Source of the DNA: Xylaria sp. FL1777
Taxonomy: Eukaryota; Ascomycota; Sordariomycetes; Xylariales; Xylariaceae
Direction of reading: 5' to 3'
DNA length: 64,000 bases
NCBI GenBank assembly: GCA_022578965.1
Contig: MU400540.1
Location: forward strand, 186,001 to 250,000
The position numbers and the translations under genes are program-made. The notes under the pieces were generated by a model that ran no database searches, had not been told where the DNA came from, and saw nothing but the letters and a program-made list of their open reading frames with translations. Below are positions 1 through 13,538 of the stretch, piece after piece. The first letter of the stretch is position 1. Every line of letters begins with the position of its first letter.

Positions 1-1761
1 CCAGATCTATCGCAGCACCCAGATTTCTTTGGAGAAGCCAGGTCACCCAGAACGCCGAGACGTTGCATAGGGAAATGAACAAGGTCTCAAAGAATTGACT
101 ATTTAGGATCGCATTCCCAACGTCTGATCCATGACTGGTGTTATCGATGACTGTGATGACAAAACTCCACACTGTATTGAATAGTGAGAAGACAATGAGA
201 TTGTTGAAGATGAAAAAAGCATAGAGCTTAGCAACGACATGGCGATCGCGGCCGGTTTTTGTACGATCACCAGCTCTCATAGAAAGACGACGAAAGATGA
301 TTGGAAGAACCAGGTAAATCAACGAAGTAACAGCTGGCGATGCCACACCCTGAACAATCGCCCAGAATGCTGTATTAGTGGACAATTGTTTCTGAAAATC
401 GTCCCAGACTAGGCCCAAGTTACTAAGATTCGACACGAAAATAGCAATCAAGGCATTTGGTGCAATCCATAAGAAGGTCAACAGAATAATCCAAAGGTTG
501 TTGACAATTCTACGCCAACTTCGGCTAGATGGACTGAGGGTCATGTTGTCCCAAATAATGTCGTTGGGTGTGGGTGCGAGAACGACTGTAGCACCTAGAG
601 GTTTCTTCTTGCGCAAGGTGTATGCAATGGCGTGAGCTTCGGAGATGTCGTCATAGCTGGCGAATCCATAAGAAAAGGTATTGCGTTTATCAAGGCTACT
701 GCGAACTTCCTTTATCTCAAGCTCAAGCTCTCGGATTCGCTGTGTTAAATAGTCGATAGCATCGATCTTTTGACCTTTGGGGTAAGTGCTATAGGATGGG
801 TCTTTCTTCGAAGGGTAGCACAGCGGTCGGGCAGGAGGAAGATGTTGAGGGTCTTTCAAATACTTCGCAAGAACTTTCTCAAGTTTTCGAACGGTGTGGT
901 CATGTTGCTCGATGAGACTAGGTATAAGCTTGACATTCCGTGCAATAACAGTCCTAGAGAAAGAAGACTGTGGGATCGCACTATCAATGATCCTTGCAAT
1001 ACCCTCATCTGAGGCCATGTTTTTCGGGATGTCGTTCAGCTGCCGACATGTTAGTTATCAAATTCCTCTCTTGATGCTGTTTCAGCTTACCATTAACGTT
1101 CTCGCAGAAAGGCTGCGCTGGTATTCCTCGCTCTCGAAGTAAAGGCGTCGTAACCTGAATATTTGCCTATAGTTCCACCACAAAAATCCGCAGATGACAA
1201 TATTAAACAAATATCCAAGAACGACGAGTGCCCAGATGGGTTCACCTGAGACATTTGCAGGCGTGAATCTCAAAAACCACTTCTGAAGGGGATCCTTGTC
1301 CGAATTCAGTTCCCAATAGATCGGCAAAAGCACGGCAGTCCCCAGCACGGAGACGATGAGAAATATATTCCTGCACATTTGCATAACCCTGATGAAGACA
1401 GCAGCATCCATGCCAGCGTGGGCTACAAGATCTTTCTCCGTCGTGCGCCATAACGGCATAACCCAAGCAAAGAATCCCTTCCCTATAGGCGGAGGAGCAT
1501 GTTTCTCGTCGGCGTGCTTTAGTTTGGGAGCATAAATGACCGTATTGTAAGGCCGGACGAAAGAAAATATGAGAGCGGTGACGACGGTGATTCCCACCGA
1601 CGTAGCAAGAGCAGACCAGATCGCGCCATCTGTCAACTATCCATCATGTGAGCATACAATTTCAACTCGAATGGACACGTCCCGGTTGTACTTACAGGCT
1701 GCTTGAAGGGGTTTTTTAACAGATCCAAGAGCTCTTGGGCCGGCGACTTTGTGTCATCCAT
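1..1761 (-). CDS. OSCA/CSC1-like (DUF221, RSN1/PHM7-type) cation channel, 3' part outside window
   Basis: Predicted membrane channel of the calcium-permeable, stress-gated OSCA/CSC1/TMEM63 family (fungal Rsn1/Phm7 type). I read three exons: 1761-1696 (22 codons), 1636-1091 and 1039 to beyond base 1, all joined in phase 0 at GTAAG donors. The second exon gives an N-terminal membrane segment (around TSVGITVVTALIFSFV), a conserved FFAWVMPLW stretch and two more membrane segments. The third exon gives the cytosolic domain and then the first helices of the seven-TM core, ending at the window edge with the family-like string LLQRNLGAAIDL. The AG beside the start of exon 2 is ambiguous (two AGs 6 bp apart); only the upstream one keeps frame. 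The gene is cut by the window, not visibly broken. Family assignment is strong; substrate and localisation are inferred from family. Confidence 0.88.
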
Positions 1762-2829
1762 GTTAGTTTCGATATGCCTTGCGTCTCAGAGAAATCAACG
1801 TGTTCGGCGGATGTTGAGGGAGACAAAGGGCGCGAATAATCAGTCCGAGAATCGAGGTCGTCGGTTTTTAGCGGAAAGGTGGTTAGAAGGACTAGGTCAC
1901 GGAAAATAAGCGGACCACATCGAGTCGAATTATATCATGCCCAGCAAATGTGATATGGCAATTGCTTCCCCGTCGCGATGTTTCCCGGCGATGTACCACC
2001 TAGCTATCGCCGTGTTTATATGCCAGGGGATGGCTCGATAAGAACGCAAGGGGTGCGCAACCACTAAACCTCCAAAAGTCCAATCGGCCACAAGCGAGCG
2101 AAGGAATAGAATTTTTACAGACAAAGCCTCTGAAGTAAATGCGAGGGCTTGGGAGTCGGCTGTGGCCACGAAGAGCCACGGAATGCGTTGATGAACCCGG
2201 CGGTAGGGCTTCGACAAGGGACGGCTGATCGGCGGCGGGAGGGTCGATATGCACGCGTATACGGAGTTGCGGGTGAGAAGAGAGACACCAGAGGACTTGG
2301 AGGAGCAAACGAGCGTCGGTATGGAACAAGGTGGATTGGACGGCCTCCTGGAGCTTCAGTGGCCACGATGGAACAAAACCAACAACGGACAATTAACGAG
2401 AGGATGGACTACTGCGGATGTGGTGTAGGCGTAGGCGGAGCGAGAGAAACGAATTGAAAGACGCTACGGTTTACGCCATAAGGCCATTAGACACAACGTC
2501 GGTACAGCGGGCACTTTATGCTTCGTATGCTGGAGAGATGTCCACGGCATGTATCTTGAGCGGACAAGGGATGTACTGAAATGATCAGCGGTACTTAGTG
2601 TGGCCTCCACTAAACTGACAGCACCGCCAGAAAACTCTGTCAATGCTGATTGGGCGTTCGTTGGGGGGAAAGAACTCCTGGTCTGGTGTACACTTGCTTG
2701 ATTGGGCAAGTGTTTTGGTTTCATTGAAACATTAGCGCGAGATTTTATTACCATAAACATTTCTAGTCGATGTGTATATGATCTGTTATTTAAAGGCCTA
2801 ATATATTAATATATGTACGTGCTAGGAGC
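1762..2829. other. Intergenic region between channel gene and retroelement block
   Basis: Normal-composition DNA holding the promoter side of the channel gene. Open frames occur on both strands (for example 2464-2760 minus) but none shows a recognisable domain, splice structure or compositional support. The last four bases, GAGC at 2826-2829, are the left target-site duplication of the block that follows. Confidence 0.6.
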
Positions 2830-2981
2830 TGAAACCAAGAAAGCAGACCAATTAAAAACAAGCAAAAGAAGTTATTATTAGTAAGTTAGCTATAATCCAG
2901 GACTAGCCTGCTTAATTTATATTAGTGACTCATTAGCTACTACTAGCTACGTTTAAGCTATAAGCATAAGTTGTTTTATTA
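2830..2981 (-). repeat. Left LTR (3' LTR) of outer element, 152 bp
   Basis: Direct copy of 27674-27825 without indels. Most differences are C-to-T in this copy (for example GCCA in the right copy is GCTA here, and CCCC near the inner end is TTTT), so this copy is the more mutated. It starts TGAAACC and is preceded by GAGC. Confidence 0.88.
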
Positions 2982-5900
2982 TTTAGCTTTTTGCTTATAA
3001 CTAAAATACTTAAAACAGTATTTTTACTAATAAATATTATTATTAATAAAGTTAATAAGTTTTTTACCTATAAACTTTTTTTAGCTATAATGTTTTTTTG
3101 CTAAAGCAGCAACTAATAATAATTATTTAAATGTAAAATAAGCAAGCTTATAAGCTTATTTTAGTTTAATAGTAATTAGCTTTAATAATATAGTTTTATA
3201 GCTTATGTTTACGTTTTAGTAAATAATATGCCTAGCTTTTTATTTTTAATACTAGCTAAATTTATATTAGCAGCAAACTAAAACTAGTTTAATTTAGCTT
3301 TTTAATACGTATATAAGTTATTTTAATACGTGTATTATTAATTGTTATAAAGCCGCAAAAGCATTTTGTATTAATAAAGCAAGCTAGCATATAGCTTTTT
3401 GCAAAAGGTGTTTTTTATGCTGCATTCTTTTAGCAAAGTATTTAATTTTGTTTTAGCGTAGTTTAGCTTAGTAGAAAAATTAAGTAATAATTATTACTGC
3501 TATAGCTATAGTTATAGCTTAAGCAATACAAGCAAAAAATTTGTTTAGTTAGTTATTTAAGTTATTTTATTAACTAAAACTATGCAAAACTACTTATAAT
3601 AACTTTTATTAGCAATTAAAAATTTTTATTTATATAGCTAACTTTTGATTTTTTTAAACTAAGTTTTTATAGTTTATTGCTGCTTTATTTAAAGTTAACT
3701 AAAGCTAATAACTATAAATATTTTAAAACAAAAAATAGTTAACTATTTTTAGTTAATTATATAAGCTTAATAATAGCTTATTAAATATAGCAATCTTTTA
3801 AAAATTAAAAAGAAGATTTTGTTAAAGTAGCACTTTAGCTTAATTAACTATAAAAATAAATAGTTATATAATAATAATTATTTAAAACTATCTTTATTAA
3901 TAAAAAAAATTTTAAGTTTGCACTTTTATTATTATAAACTAAAAAACATATAAAGTAATTATATTATATAAAAAAGCTACTTGCTTTTTATATATTTACT
4001 AGTATAGCTAACTTTTGCTAATTTATTTATAAAGATTAAACTAGGTAATTTTTTTTTAAATAATATTAACTATAATTTTTAGTAACTTTATATAATAATT
4101 AATTATGTTTAAAATCTTATTTATAGTAGCTTTTATTATGTTTACTTTATTTTTAATTAACTAAAATTAATAATAGTTAGTTAATTTATTATAATTAAAA
4201 TTAATAAGAATTTCGATTTAGCTAATTTATAAAAAATAGTAATTATAGCTTGCTAGTAAATTAATAATTTAAAGTAGTTAAAGCTATTTTAAAAACAATA
4301 CTGCTTTTATAACTAGGGTTATTTTAAACAAAAAGCTTTTACTAAATTATTGTTTTTTTATTATTAATATACGAACTTTTATTATAATTATTTTTTAAAA
4401 TACTTATATTACTTTTATATTAATGTTAGTAAAAATAGTTATTTAGCTAAAATTAACTTAGGCATGCTTACGTATTAATTACATAATTTGCTAAAAAATT
4501 ATATAATGCTTAGCTGCTTTTTGTTTACTAAAGTTTTAAGCTTATATTAGCAGCTTACTAATTAAAATCTTTATAATAGCTTAATAGTTAGCTATTTTAT
4601 TAACGTAAAGTATATTTTAAGTTATTATAACAAAAGCAGATTTATAGGTTTATAAATAGTTTAATAATAAATATAATATATATTAATCTTAATGCTAACT
4701 TAAAATTTAAAAACAGTATATTTTAAAAACAAAAATCACAAATAATAAGGGTTTATATTAAATAATTATATTTATTAGCTTAAAAAAAAAAAAAAAAGAA
4801 AACTAATAATAAAAAGAAAAAAAAAAAAAAAATAAATAAAGTTTTTCTTTTAATGCTAATATAATTATTAAAACTTTACTTGCTATGCTAAAAAAATATA
4901 GTCTTGTTTAAGTTTAATATTTAAGGTTTAAAGTTAAGCTTTTAACTTTTTATATTTAAAATGTTGCTTTTTAATGCTTTATTATGCTTTTTTATTAATA
5001 ATTTTTATATATTTATTTTGCTTTAAGTTAACAAACTTTTCTTTTTTATAAACTATTTTAGTATAAACTTAAAATAAGGCTTAATGTTTTATATATATAC
5101 TTTTTATGTATGCTAGCTAATAAAAGGTTTTATAACACATATAAAAACTTTTAACAAAATAGCTAAAATTTTAAAAAGTTTTTTTTATTTAAGCTATAGT
5201 TTTAAAAAGCGCTCCAAATTAATATTTGTTAATTTTAGACTTTGTTAACAATAAGCCTTAATTGTAATATTTTTGCTAACATTAAAGTATTTTTAAACTT
5301 AATTACTTACTTAATAAAAGTTTTTTTTTATAAAAACTTGCCTTTTTTTTATTACTTTATTTATTTAATATTAGATTTATTTTTGTTTTTTTTTTAATAC
5401 TTTTATAGTATTTAGTACTATAGTTAACCTAGGGTTAACTTAAGTTATTTTGTTTAAAATTATTTCTGCGCAATAAATTTGCTATTTTAACATAATCTTT
5501 AATAGTAATAAGTTATAAGTAAGCATTTTGCAAGCATTTAGTTAATTTATAAACTATTAAACCTTTGCAAGCTATTTATTTAAGCTTTTATAGCTTATTA
5601 AAGCTGCTTATTTCTTTAGTTATAACACTAATATTTTTACTGCAAATTTAAAGGTTTTATATAATTATAAAGCATATATTAGTTTATAATTTAAACGTAT
5701 GTTTATTTCTTTAAATAATAGCTTAATAAGCTTAGTTTTAAAGGCATTATTATAATAAACCTTATTAAAAAACCTAAACATTAAAACTAACTAGTTTTTT
5801 TACATTTAGCTTATAACCTTTTATTTTTGCTTAGTAGTAAGCTAAGCAATTATAAACATAAAATAGTAATTAATAATAACTAAAATGTACTATATTTTAT

Positions 5901-6327
5901 TTTGTTTTGCAGAACTAATAAAACTAACAAAGTTTATTTTAATTAATCTTTATAGCTTAAATTTAGCTACTATTAGCTGTTTTTTCTTTTATAATAGTTT
6001 TTTAGCTATTTTAGCGCACACTAAGTATGCTTAGCACTTTTTCTTTATATTATGCACTTAATTAAGCTACTAAAAATAGCCGTATAAATTCTATAAAGTA
6101 ATTTTAATCAAAAAGTATTTATAACTGTTATAAGCCCATAATAAAGTAGTATTTACTTTATTTAGCAACACATAAAAAGCATGCAGGCTATTTTTTTCAA
6201 CATATTAAAAAATTTCATTAATTAACTAAAAATGCATTACTTATTTTTTTATTTATTATTAATTATTAATTAATTGCATTGCTAATAAGTTTAAATTTAT
6301 TAAAAATCTTATAATATTATTATACTA
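2982..6327 (-). pseudogene. Left arm of outer retroelement, decayed
   Basis: AT-only-looking DNA with stops in all frames. The minus strand near 6180-6000 keeps stretches that read like protein (for example around ..AYNSYKYFLIK..), vaguely like the start of a retroviral integrase core, but I do not call it. It ends with TTTAG at 6328-6332, the target duplication of nested element 1. Homopolymer A runs lie at about 4780-4835. Confidence 0.55.
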
Positions 6328-6332
6328 TTTAG

Positions 6333-6827
6333 TATAACAAACCTATTATATATTAATATAACAGGTTTACTTTTAAGGTCTTAATTTATAAGTAATAATA
6401 AGATTTTTAATAGTAGTTCATTAAGGAGATTTTTAGGGTACTTTTATTACTATGCATTAATAGGAGTTTTAAAAGATTAAAAGTAATAAATATATTAGTG
6501 CTTAGTAGTTATAAAAAAATTAATAGCTAAAGAACTAAAACTAAGTAAATAACTAAATATAAAAAATGCATAATTATATAAACAAAAAAAAAGTAAAAAA
6601 AGTAGTAATTTTTTTTAAATTATTATAAGTTTAGTAAGCATTAAATTATTATAAGCTTAGTAAGCTTTAAATTATTATAAGCTTAGTAAGCTTTAAATTA
6701 TTATAAGCTTAGTAAGCTAAATGAATTATTACGTAACTTTAGCTTTAGCTAACAAAAAAAAAAGTGCATAGTATATATAAAAGCATTAAGTTGCTTTAAA
6801 AGCTACTTTTGTACTAATTTTGTAATA
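6333..6827 (-). repeat. 3' LTR of nested element 1 (495 bp)
   Basis: Starts TATAAC and ends AATA on the plus strand, from ancestral TGTAAC...GTAACA after C-to-T and G-to-A change, by comparison with the other three copies. It contains four tandem units of 26 bp (about 6617-6720) whose core reads TATAAGCTTAGTAAGC. Confidence 0.92.
6617..6720. repeat. 26-bp tandem repeat inside LTR, four units
   Basis: Four back-to-back imperfect copies of a 26-bp unit with core TATAAGCTTAGTAAGC. The equivalent array has four units in the LTRs at 13539 and 23706 but three in the LTR at 16525, which fully accounts for that LTR being 26 bp shorter (469 against 495 bp). Confidence 0.85.
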
Positions 6828-7499
6828 TTATTTCTTTTTTTTTAAAATTGTTATTTTAACAATTTTCTGTAAGTATTCTTTTTTTTTTTTTTTTTTGCAT
6901 GTTATAATATTAAAACGCATTAAAAAAACTAACTGCTTATTTAAAACAAAGCAAAAACTTATTTTTGCCTTTTTTATTAATTTTACTAGCTATAAAGTTA
7001 TGCTTTGCTTTTGCTACTTTAATTAGTTATTAATATATAAAATAACAAATAATATATTTTGTTGTTTTAAATGCGTATATGCTAGTTACTTTTGCAACAA
7101 ATTAGAAGTTTTAGTTAATTTAATTAATAATATAGTTTTTAAATATTGTTATTTTAAAAAAAAAAAAAAGCAAGCAAAGCAATAGTTACTTTTAGTTTAA
7201 AAAAAACTAAAATAAGCTTAAAATAGCTTTAATTTTATTTTAAGCAAGTTAGCTTAGCTTTATATATAAAAACGTTTTTTAAAAGCAAAAAGTATTAAAA
7301 TAGTTTAGTAAAAGCTTTAGTTCTTAAATAAACTAAATAAAATAAAGCGCATTAAAAAAAAATAAAAAGCGCTAGCAAAAAAGCAAAAATAATAAAAAAA
7401 GCAAGCTAAAGTAACACAAGCTGCTTTATTTAAGTTTAATTAAAATTTTTTAGGCGTTTTTTTTAAAGTTAATTTTTTTTTTCTAGTTTTAAGCAGTTA

Positions 7500-7612
7500 A
7501 AATATTAGCAGTAAAACTAATTTATAACTATTTTAGCAGTTTTTAAGTGTTTTTTAAGTTCTTAAGTATTATTAGCATATAAGTATTTTTTTTATTTAAC
7601 AAAATATTTTAA
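7500..7612 (-). pseudogene. Chromodomain remnant of nested element 1
   Basis: Minus-strand reading gives KYFVK-stop-KKYLYANNT-stop-ELKKHLKTA, which lines up with the chromodomain core of chromoviruses (Y-x-V-K-W-x-x-Y-x(5)-T-W-E-x(3)-L-x-x-A). Both stops (TAA) stand where the family has tryptophan (TGG), as expected from G-to-A change under RIP. Such a domain at the C-terminus of integrase targets insertion to methylated-histone chromatin in this family; here it is dead. Confidence 0.75.
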
Positions 7613-10239
7613 ATTATTGTTGTTTTAATAAAAATCTAGTATATTTTTAACTTTATAAACGTTTTAATTTGTTTTTATTTTTAATTATGTTTTAATAAGT
7701 ATTTTAATAAATGCTAGTTTTAGTAAAAAAATATAAAAAATAAAGTAAATTTGCATATTTTTTAGTAATAATAGTTTATAGTTAATAAATAAAATAACTT
7801 TTTTAATTTTAAAAAGGCTAAATTTTTTAAATTTTAATTTATTGCTTAGTTGTTTTGTTTTAATTTAAAGAATATTAATATTTGCATTTTGTTTTTGTTA
7901 TAATAAGTAAACTTTATTTCTTTTTTTAAAGGCTAGTTTTTTAGTTTGTTTTTTATTATAGTATATTAACATTTGTTATTATAAAAACTAAAAACATAGT
8001 TATAATTTAGCTTATAGCGTTTTAATTTCTATTGTAATAATTTTTGCTTAAAGTGCTATAGTTAAAATAGCAAGTATTTTTATTAATGTTTTTTTTTGTT
8101 TTTTAATAATTGCTTGCTATTTATAAACAGCTTTATATAAAAATATATTTATATTTTTATTTATTAATATATTATATAAGATTTATGCTATTAATAATAG
8201 TTTTATTTAATTATTTTATTAGTAGTTAATATAACTTTATAAATATTATTTTAATATTTAGTTTAGTTTTTTTGTTTATTTATTTATTTATAAGTAATAA
8301 GCAGTTAAAAACTTTAGTTTAATACTAATAAGTTTAAAAAAACTAGTTTTAAACTTAAAAATAAATAATTTATTTTAGTTTAAAATAATTTTTTTTAATA
8401 GTTTATACTTATTTAAATATTAATATATAAAAATATATACAAATTGTTTAGCTATTATATTTTTTTTAAACAGTAAAAAGTAAGCATACTTAATAAGTTT
8501 ATTAATAATAACTTATATTTTATTATATTATATTTTTATAACTAGATTAATTAATAAAAGTAATACTATAATAAAATCTTAAGCAATAATATATTATGCT
8601 TATTTAAGTATTTATATAAGTTATAATAATTTATAAAGCTTATATTAAGCTGTTTTAGCTTTATTATAAATATTATACTTTTTTATAATAAATTTAACTA
8701 TATTTTATAGTTTTAAAAAATTATACTTTTTTTATAATTATTAAACTATTTTTGTTGCTTTTTAATATTTATGTAATAAGTATTTATAAAATTTCTTAAT
8801 AAACTTGTTTTATAAAAATTTTAATAAATAAACCTTATGTTTATATATTAGCTTATTATTTTTCGATCTTTTATGTTTTTATAGTTATATTAACTTTTTT
8901 AAGTTATAAGCTTATTATAGCTATATATTTATAAAGTTCTTAAATATAACTTTAACTTTTAAGCTTTTATTTTTTTAAAGATATAATACTTAAATGTTTT
9001 TTTTTAAAACTTTAAATCTTTTTTAACTTTGTTAACTAAGTATGTTTGCTTAAATGTTTTTTTTTCTTTTAATATAATATATTTTAAAGTTAAACTTAAA
9101 AAAAAAACTATTTAATTTTTATGTTGTTTAGTAATTTTTTATGTAGTTATAAATTTTATTAAGTTTTAATAATTTAAATAAATTTTAATTAGCTTTATAG
9201 TTTTTATAAAAAATAGTTTTTATTTTTTAAGTATTATAATAATTATAAGCAGTTCTTTGTTATATATAAAGTATTATAATGCTACGTTTTATAATGCTTT
9301 AAAATAATAAGCTACTAAGTGCTATTTTTTATTGTTTTTTAGTTGTTTTAAAACTTTTATAATTATATTATTTAAAGCATTTATTTTTAGCTTTTTCTTT
9401 TTTTATAAATTAAGTAGTTTAATTATAAAGTTAAAAATAACTTTTAGTTTTAGTTTTTTAAAAGCTTTTTAAGTTTTCTTTAAAATTAAAAAGAACTTTT
9501 TTTTATATTTTTTTTTTGTATACTTTATAAAGTAAAATGCTATTTTTTTAAAGTTTTAAATTAACATTTAAATATAGTTCAAAAATTTTAATGCTTATTA
9601 TATATTTATAATAATAGCTAAGTTAAGTATTTTTTAGTTTTATATTATATTAATTTTTAATTGTTAAATCTATATTTATTTTAAAGTAATTATAAATCTT
9701 AAAAAATTAATTTTTTATGTATGCTATATATACTTTTTTATATTAAATTGTAATTTTGTTTGTTTAAGTGTTTTTAATATTTAAGTTACGTATTTTTTGT
9801 GTTTTTTTAGTGTTTTAAAATAAATTAAAATATTATTTAAGTAAATAAACACAAATTTGTTTAAAAACTTTTGTAGAATTATTATTATTATGTATTAAAA
9901 GCTAGCTAGTATGTTTTATAGTTTTTATAGTATAACTATATATTTATATAGTTTATATATTGTTTATATAGCAGTTTTTTATTTTTTTCTTTTAGCTATT
10001 TTAATAGCATAATATTTATTTGAAATATTAACTGCTATAAATTATTTTGCTTAGCTAATATTTTTTTTTATAGTTATTAACAAAGTAAAAAGATATTTAT
10101 TTATAATAATAATTATGTTTAATAGTTAATAATTAACTATTATTTGTTATATTAGTTTTTTTTTTTTATTAATTAGTTGTTTTTTATTTTTTATTTTAAG
10201 TACTAATATTATAAAATATTTAGCAAATAACTAAGATTT

Positions 10240-10475
10240 TTTTAGGAATTTTTTTGCTAAGTTTTTTTAAATATATTTTTATAAAGCGTTTGTTTTGTTT
10301 AAGCTTATATAGTATACTTAATAAAGCTTTAATTAACATTTTTTTTTAATAAAAATGTAGTAATTTTATAGGCTATATTTAAGAAGTTTTTTTTTTTTTC
10401 TTTTTTTGAATAGTTTATAAAATTTATAATATACTTTTGGTATTTTGTTTAAAATTTCTTTTGCGATTTTTCTAA
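10240..10475 (-). pseudogene. Reverse transcriptase N-terminal remnant of nested element 1
   Basis: The minus strand reads RKIAKEILNKIPKVYYKFYK followed by a charged KK-rich LL stretch, then after a stop SLNKTNAL-stop-KYI-stop-KNLAKKF. This order (IP.EY..F...F, then LS..E..ALR.YI..NLA.GFI) is the usual entry into fungal gypsy reverse transcriptase. Stops sit at expected Gln, Arg or Trp positions. Confidence 0.65.
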
Positions 10476-13400
10476 TTTTTTTGCTTTGTTTTTTATTTTC
10501 TTAATTAATAGTTTTTGCTTTTTATTAGATTAAAAAATTATTAGTTTTTAGTTATAATATTTTTAAAATAATATTATAATTAAATATATTAGTAATATTT
10601 AATATAATTTGTTTTTTGTGTTTTTATATAAATATATTAAAAGGTTTAGTTTTTTTAAATATATAACTATTATTATAGCTAAAAGTACTTTTATTAAATC
10701 TTTTAATTTTTTAAGATTTTTGCTTATATTTTTAAAAAATCTTATTTTGTTTTATTACTTTAAGTAAAATTATATTAGCTTATGCTTTTAAATTAATTAA
10801 AGTATTATATTTTTTTTTTTAATATATAAGTTTAACTTTAAATTAATTTTGCTAATTATTGCATTAAACTTTATGTAAAGCTTTAGTTTTTTTAGCTATT
10901 TGCTGCTTTTTTAGCAAATGCTTATTTTGTTTTTTAATTTTTTTTTATAAAATGTTTAAGTGTTTATTTTATTTTGTACTTTAGATATTATTGCGCTTTA
11001 TTTTGTTTTTGCTTTTAGTTAAGCTTTAAATTGTAGTTTTTAAGCTTTTTTACTTTTAGTAATTATTTTTTAGTATAATTATGCTTTAATTAGCTAATAA
11101 TATTTATAGTAGTTATTTTTACATTTTTTTAAACTAATATTATAAGTATAATTAAAATTTTTTTTAAATGTTGCAAATTTTTATAGATTTTTATAATAAA
11201 CTATAGTTATAACTAATTACTTTAATTTATAAAAGTTTTATATTTTTGTTTTTGCAATTTGTTTAAAAAACTAATTATTTTTTAATTTATTAAATAAATA
11301 TTAATAATAATAATATATTATATAGCAATTTTATAATACTTCGTTATATTTTAGATTTTTTAAGCATAAAATATTATTATTGTTTTTTATTATAGTTTTA
11401 TTATAGTAATAACTTTTAGCAATTAATTAAATTGCTAGCTTTAGTTTTTAAAACATATTAGTTTTTATGTTAACTATTAGTGCTTTTTTATTTTGTTATA
11501 TTTAAAGCAGTTTAAGCTATAAAAATACTTTATTTATTTTTATTAGTTCTTTTTTTATAGTGTTTTTTATAGCTTTTAATTTTATTTATTTTTGCTTTAA
11601 AGTTTTATAAGTTCTGTTTTTTTAGGTTTACTTAATAACTAAATGTTTTAGTAGTTTATAATTAGTTTAATAATTATACTATTTATAGTTATAGTTTTGT
11701 TTTTTTAAATATAATTTTTTTTAAGCTATATTTTAAGCTTTAGTAATTTAAAGTTTTTATAGTTTTATAAATTTATTAATTATATTAACTTATTATTTTT
11801 TATTGTTTGTTATTTTTAATTAAACTATTTTTTTAAGTTATATATTAAATAATTTTAATTGTTTATATAGCAAATATATTTTTTTATAATTTGTTTTAAT
11901 AATTATAAAGCTTTTAAATAGTATTTATATGCTTATTTATTTTAACTTATATAAATAAAGCATTTAGATTTATTTAGTATAATATTTTTATTTTAACTTA
12001 AAATAATAATTTTATACTTTTGCTTTAAAAACATATTTTTTAAATTGCTTTGTTGTTTTTTATTATTTTGGACTTTTATAATTTGTACTTTTTTTTTAAG
12101 CTAAAAAATCTTTTTTTTTTTTGTAGCTTTTTTTTCTGTTTTTTTTTTTAAATTAGCATTATTTTTAAAAATGTTTTTTTTTTTGTAATTATAACATTTA
12201 ACTTTTAATATATTTTAAAGTTATTATTTCTAAACTTTACTAATTTGTTTAGATCTTTGTTTAATATTTTTTTAAGTATTTTTTTTTTTGTTTTTTTTAG
12301 TTTTTTTAGTTTTAAAGTACTAATTAAATAATTATTAATTAATTATAATAGCTATATTAATATACGTATTAATTTTTGCTAGTTTATTTATTTTGCATAG
12401 TTTGTTTTAAACTTAAGTTTTAAGTTTACTATAAAATAAATAAAATAATGTAAGCTTAAGTAATTTTAAAATTATTACTAATTATTTAAATTTTATAGCA
12501 TAATTTATTGCTGCTTTTGTTTATTTTAAGCAGTAAAATACTTTTTTTGCATGTTTTGCTTTTTAGGTATTTTTAAATAATGCTTTTATTTGATTTTTAA
12601 ACTTAACGTAGTTTTTAAAAATCTTTTTTATTTTTAGCTTAAAGTTAATTAACTTATTAGCTTTTAAAAAATCCTTTAAAATAAGTTAAAACTATTTTAG
12701 TACTTTTTTTAACAAAAATTATAAAATAGTTATTACTTTTTGATTTTTTTTTGTAATAATAATAAAGTGCTATTTTAAATAAAGTTTAGCGTAAATTAAA
12801 AAGGCTTTTATATTTATAAATTTATTATAAAGCTTTAAAATAGTAAATTTAAAACTTTTAATATTTAGTATTTTTAATATTGTAAATAATCCTAATAATA
12901 AAAGCAATAGTAGTAATAAAAGGTTAAGTTTTTTATTTTAAGTTATTACTTTAAGTATAATAGTAATAAAAATAAGCATTAAGTTTACTAATAATAGTAT
13001 TAATATTAGTTATAATATAATTACTTATTTAAAACTTTAATTTATTATTATAGTAGCAATTATTATTGCTGCTTTAATTATTATAGCTAGTATTTATGTT
13101 AGTTTAAAAGTTATAACGCTTAATATTTAAGCTGCTTTTTAAGTTAAAATAACTAGTTTGCTTTATAGTATTAGCATTAGCATTAATTTTTTTTTATTAC
13201 TATTGCTTAACTTTTTTTTTTTTGTTACTGCTTTTTTTTTAATAAAAGTAGCTAATAAAAGTGCTAAGGTTTATTATTTTAATATATTACTAGTTTTAAA
13301 AATTTTTAAAATTTTTAAACTTAATTTTTAACTTTTTGTTTTTAGTAGTATAACCTAAATTTAGTTTATTAATTATTAAATAAAGTTTACTTACGTAATA

Positions 13401-13538
13401 CTATTTAGCATTTTTGTTTTTTAAATATTTTTTTAGTATATTTTTAAGAGTTTATTTTGTAAATTGTTTATTATTTAACTTTTTATACTAGTATTTATTT
13501 TTGTATATTAAGTTTTATTAATTAAAAAGCTATTAAAG

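Noticed and set aside
770..1142. Plus-strand open frames opposite the channel gene
   Set aside because: The minus strand reads continuously as the DUF221 cytosolic domain through this segment.
5900..6200. Copia-type integrase core on the minus strand of the left arm
   Set aside because: Only a loose likeness (around AYNSYKYFLIK) and the distance of about 4.3 kb from the zinc knuckle does not fit Copia order.
7560..7610. YANNT on the minus strand, resembling a reverse transcriptase YADD catalytic box
   Set aside because: The flanking residues fit a chromodomain (YFVK-stop-KKYLY..T-stop-E) and it lies 2.7 kb downstream of the RT entry, where a chromodomain belongs.
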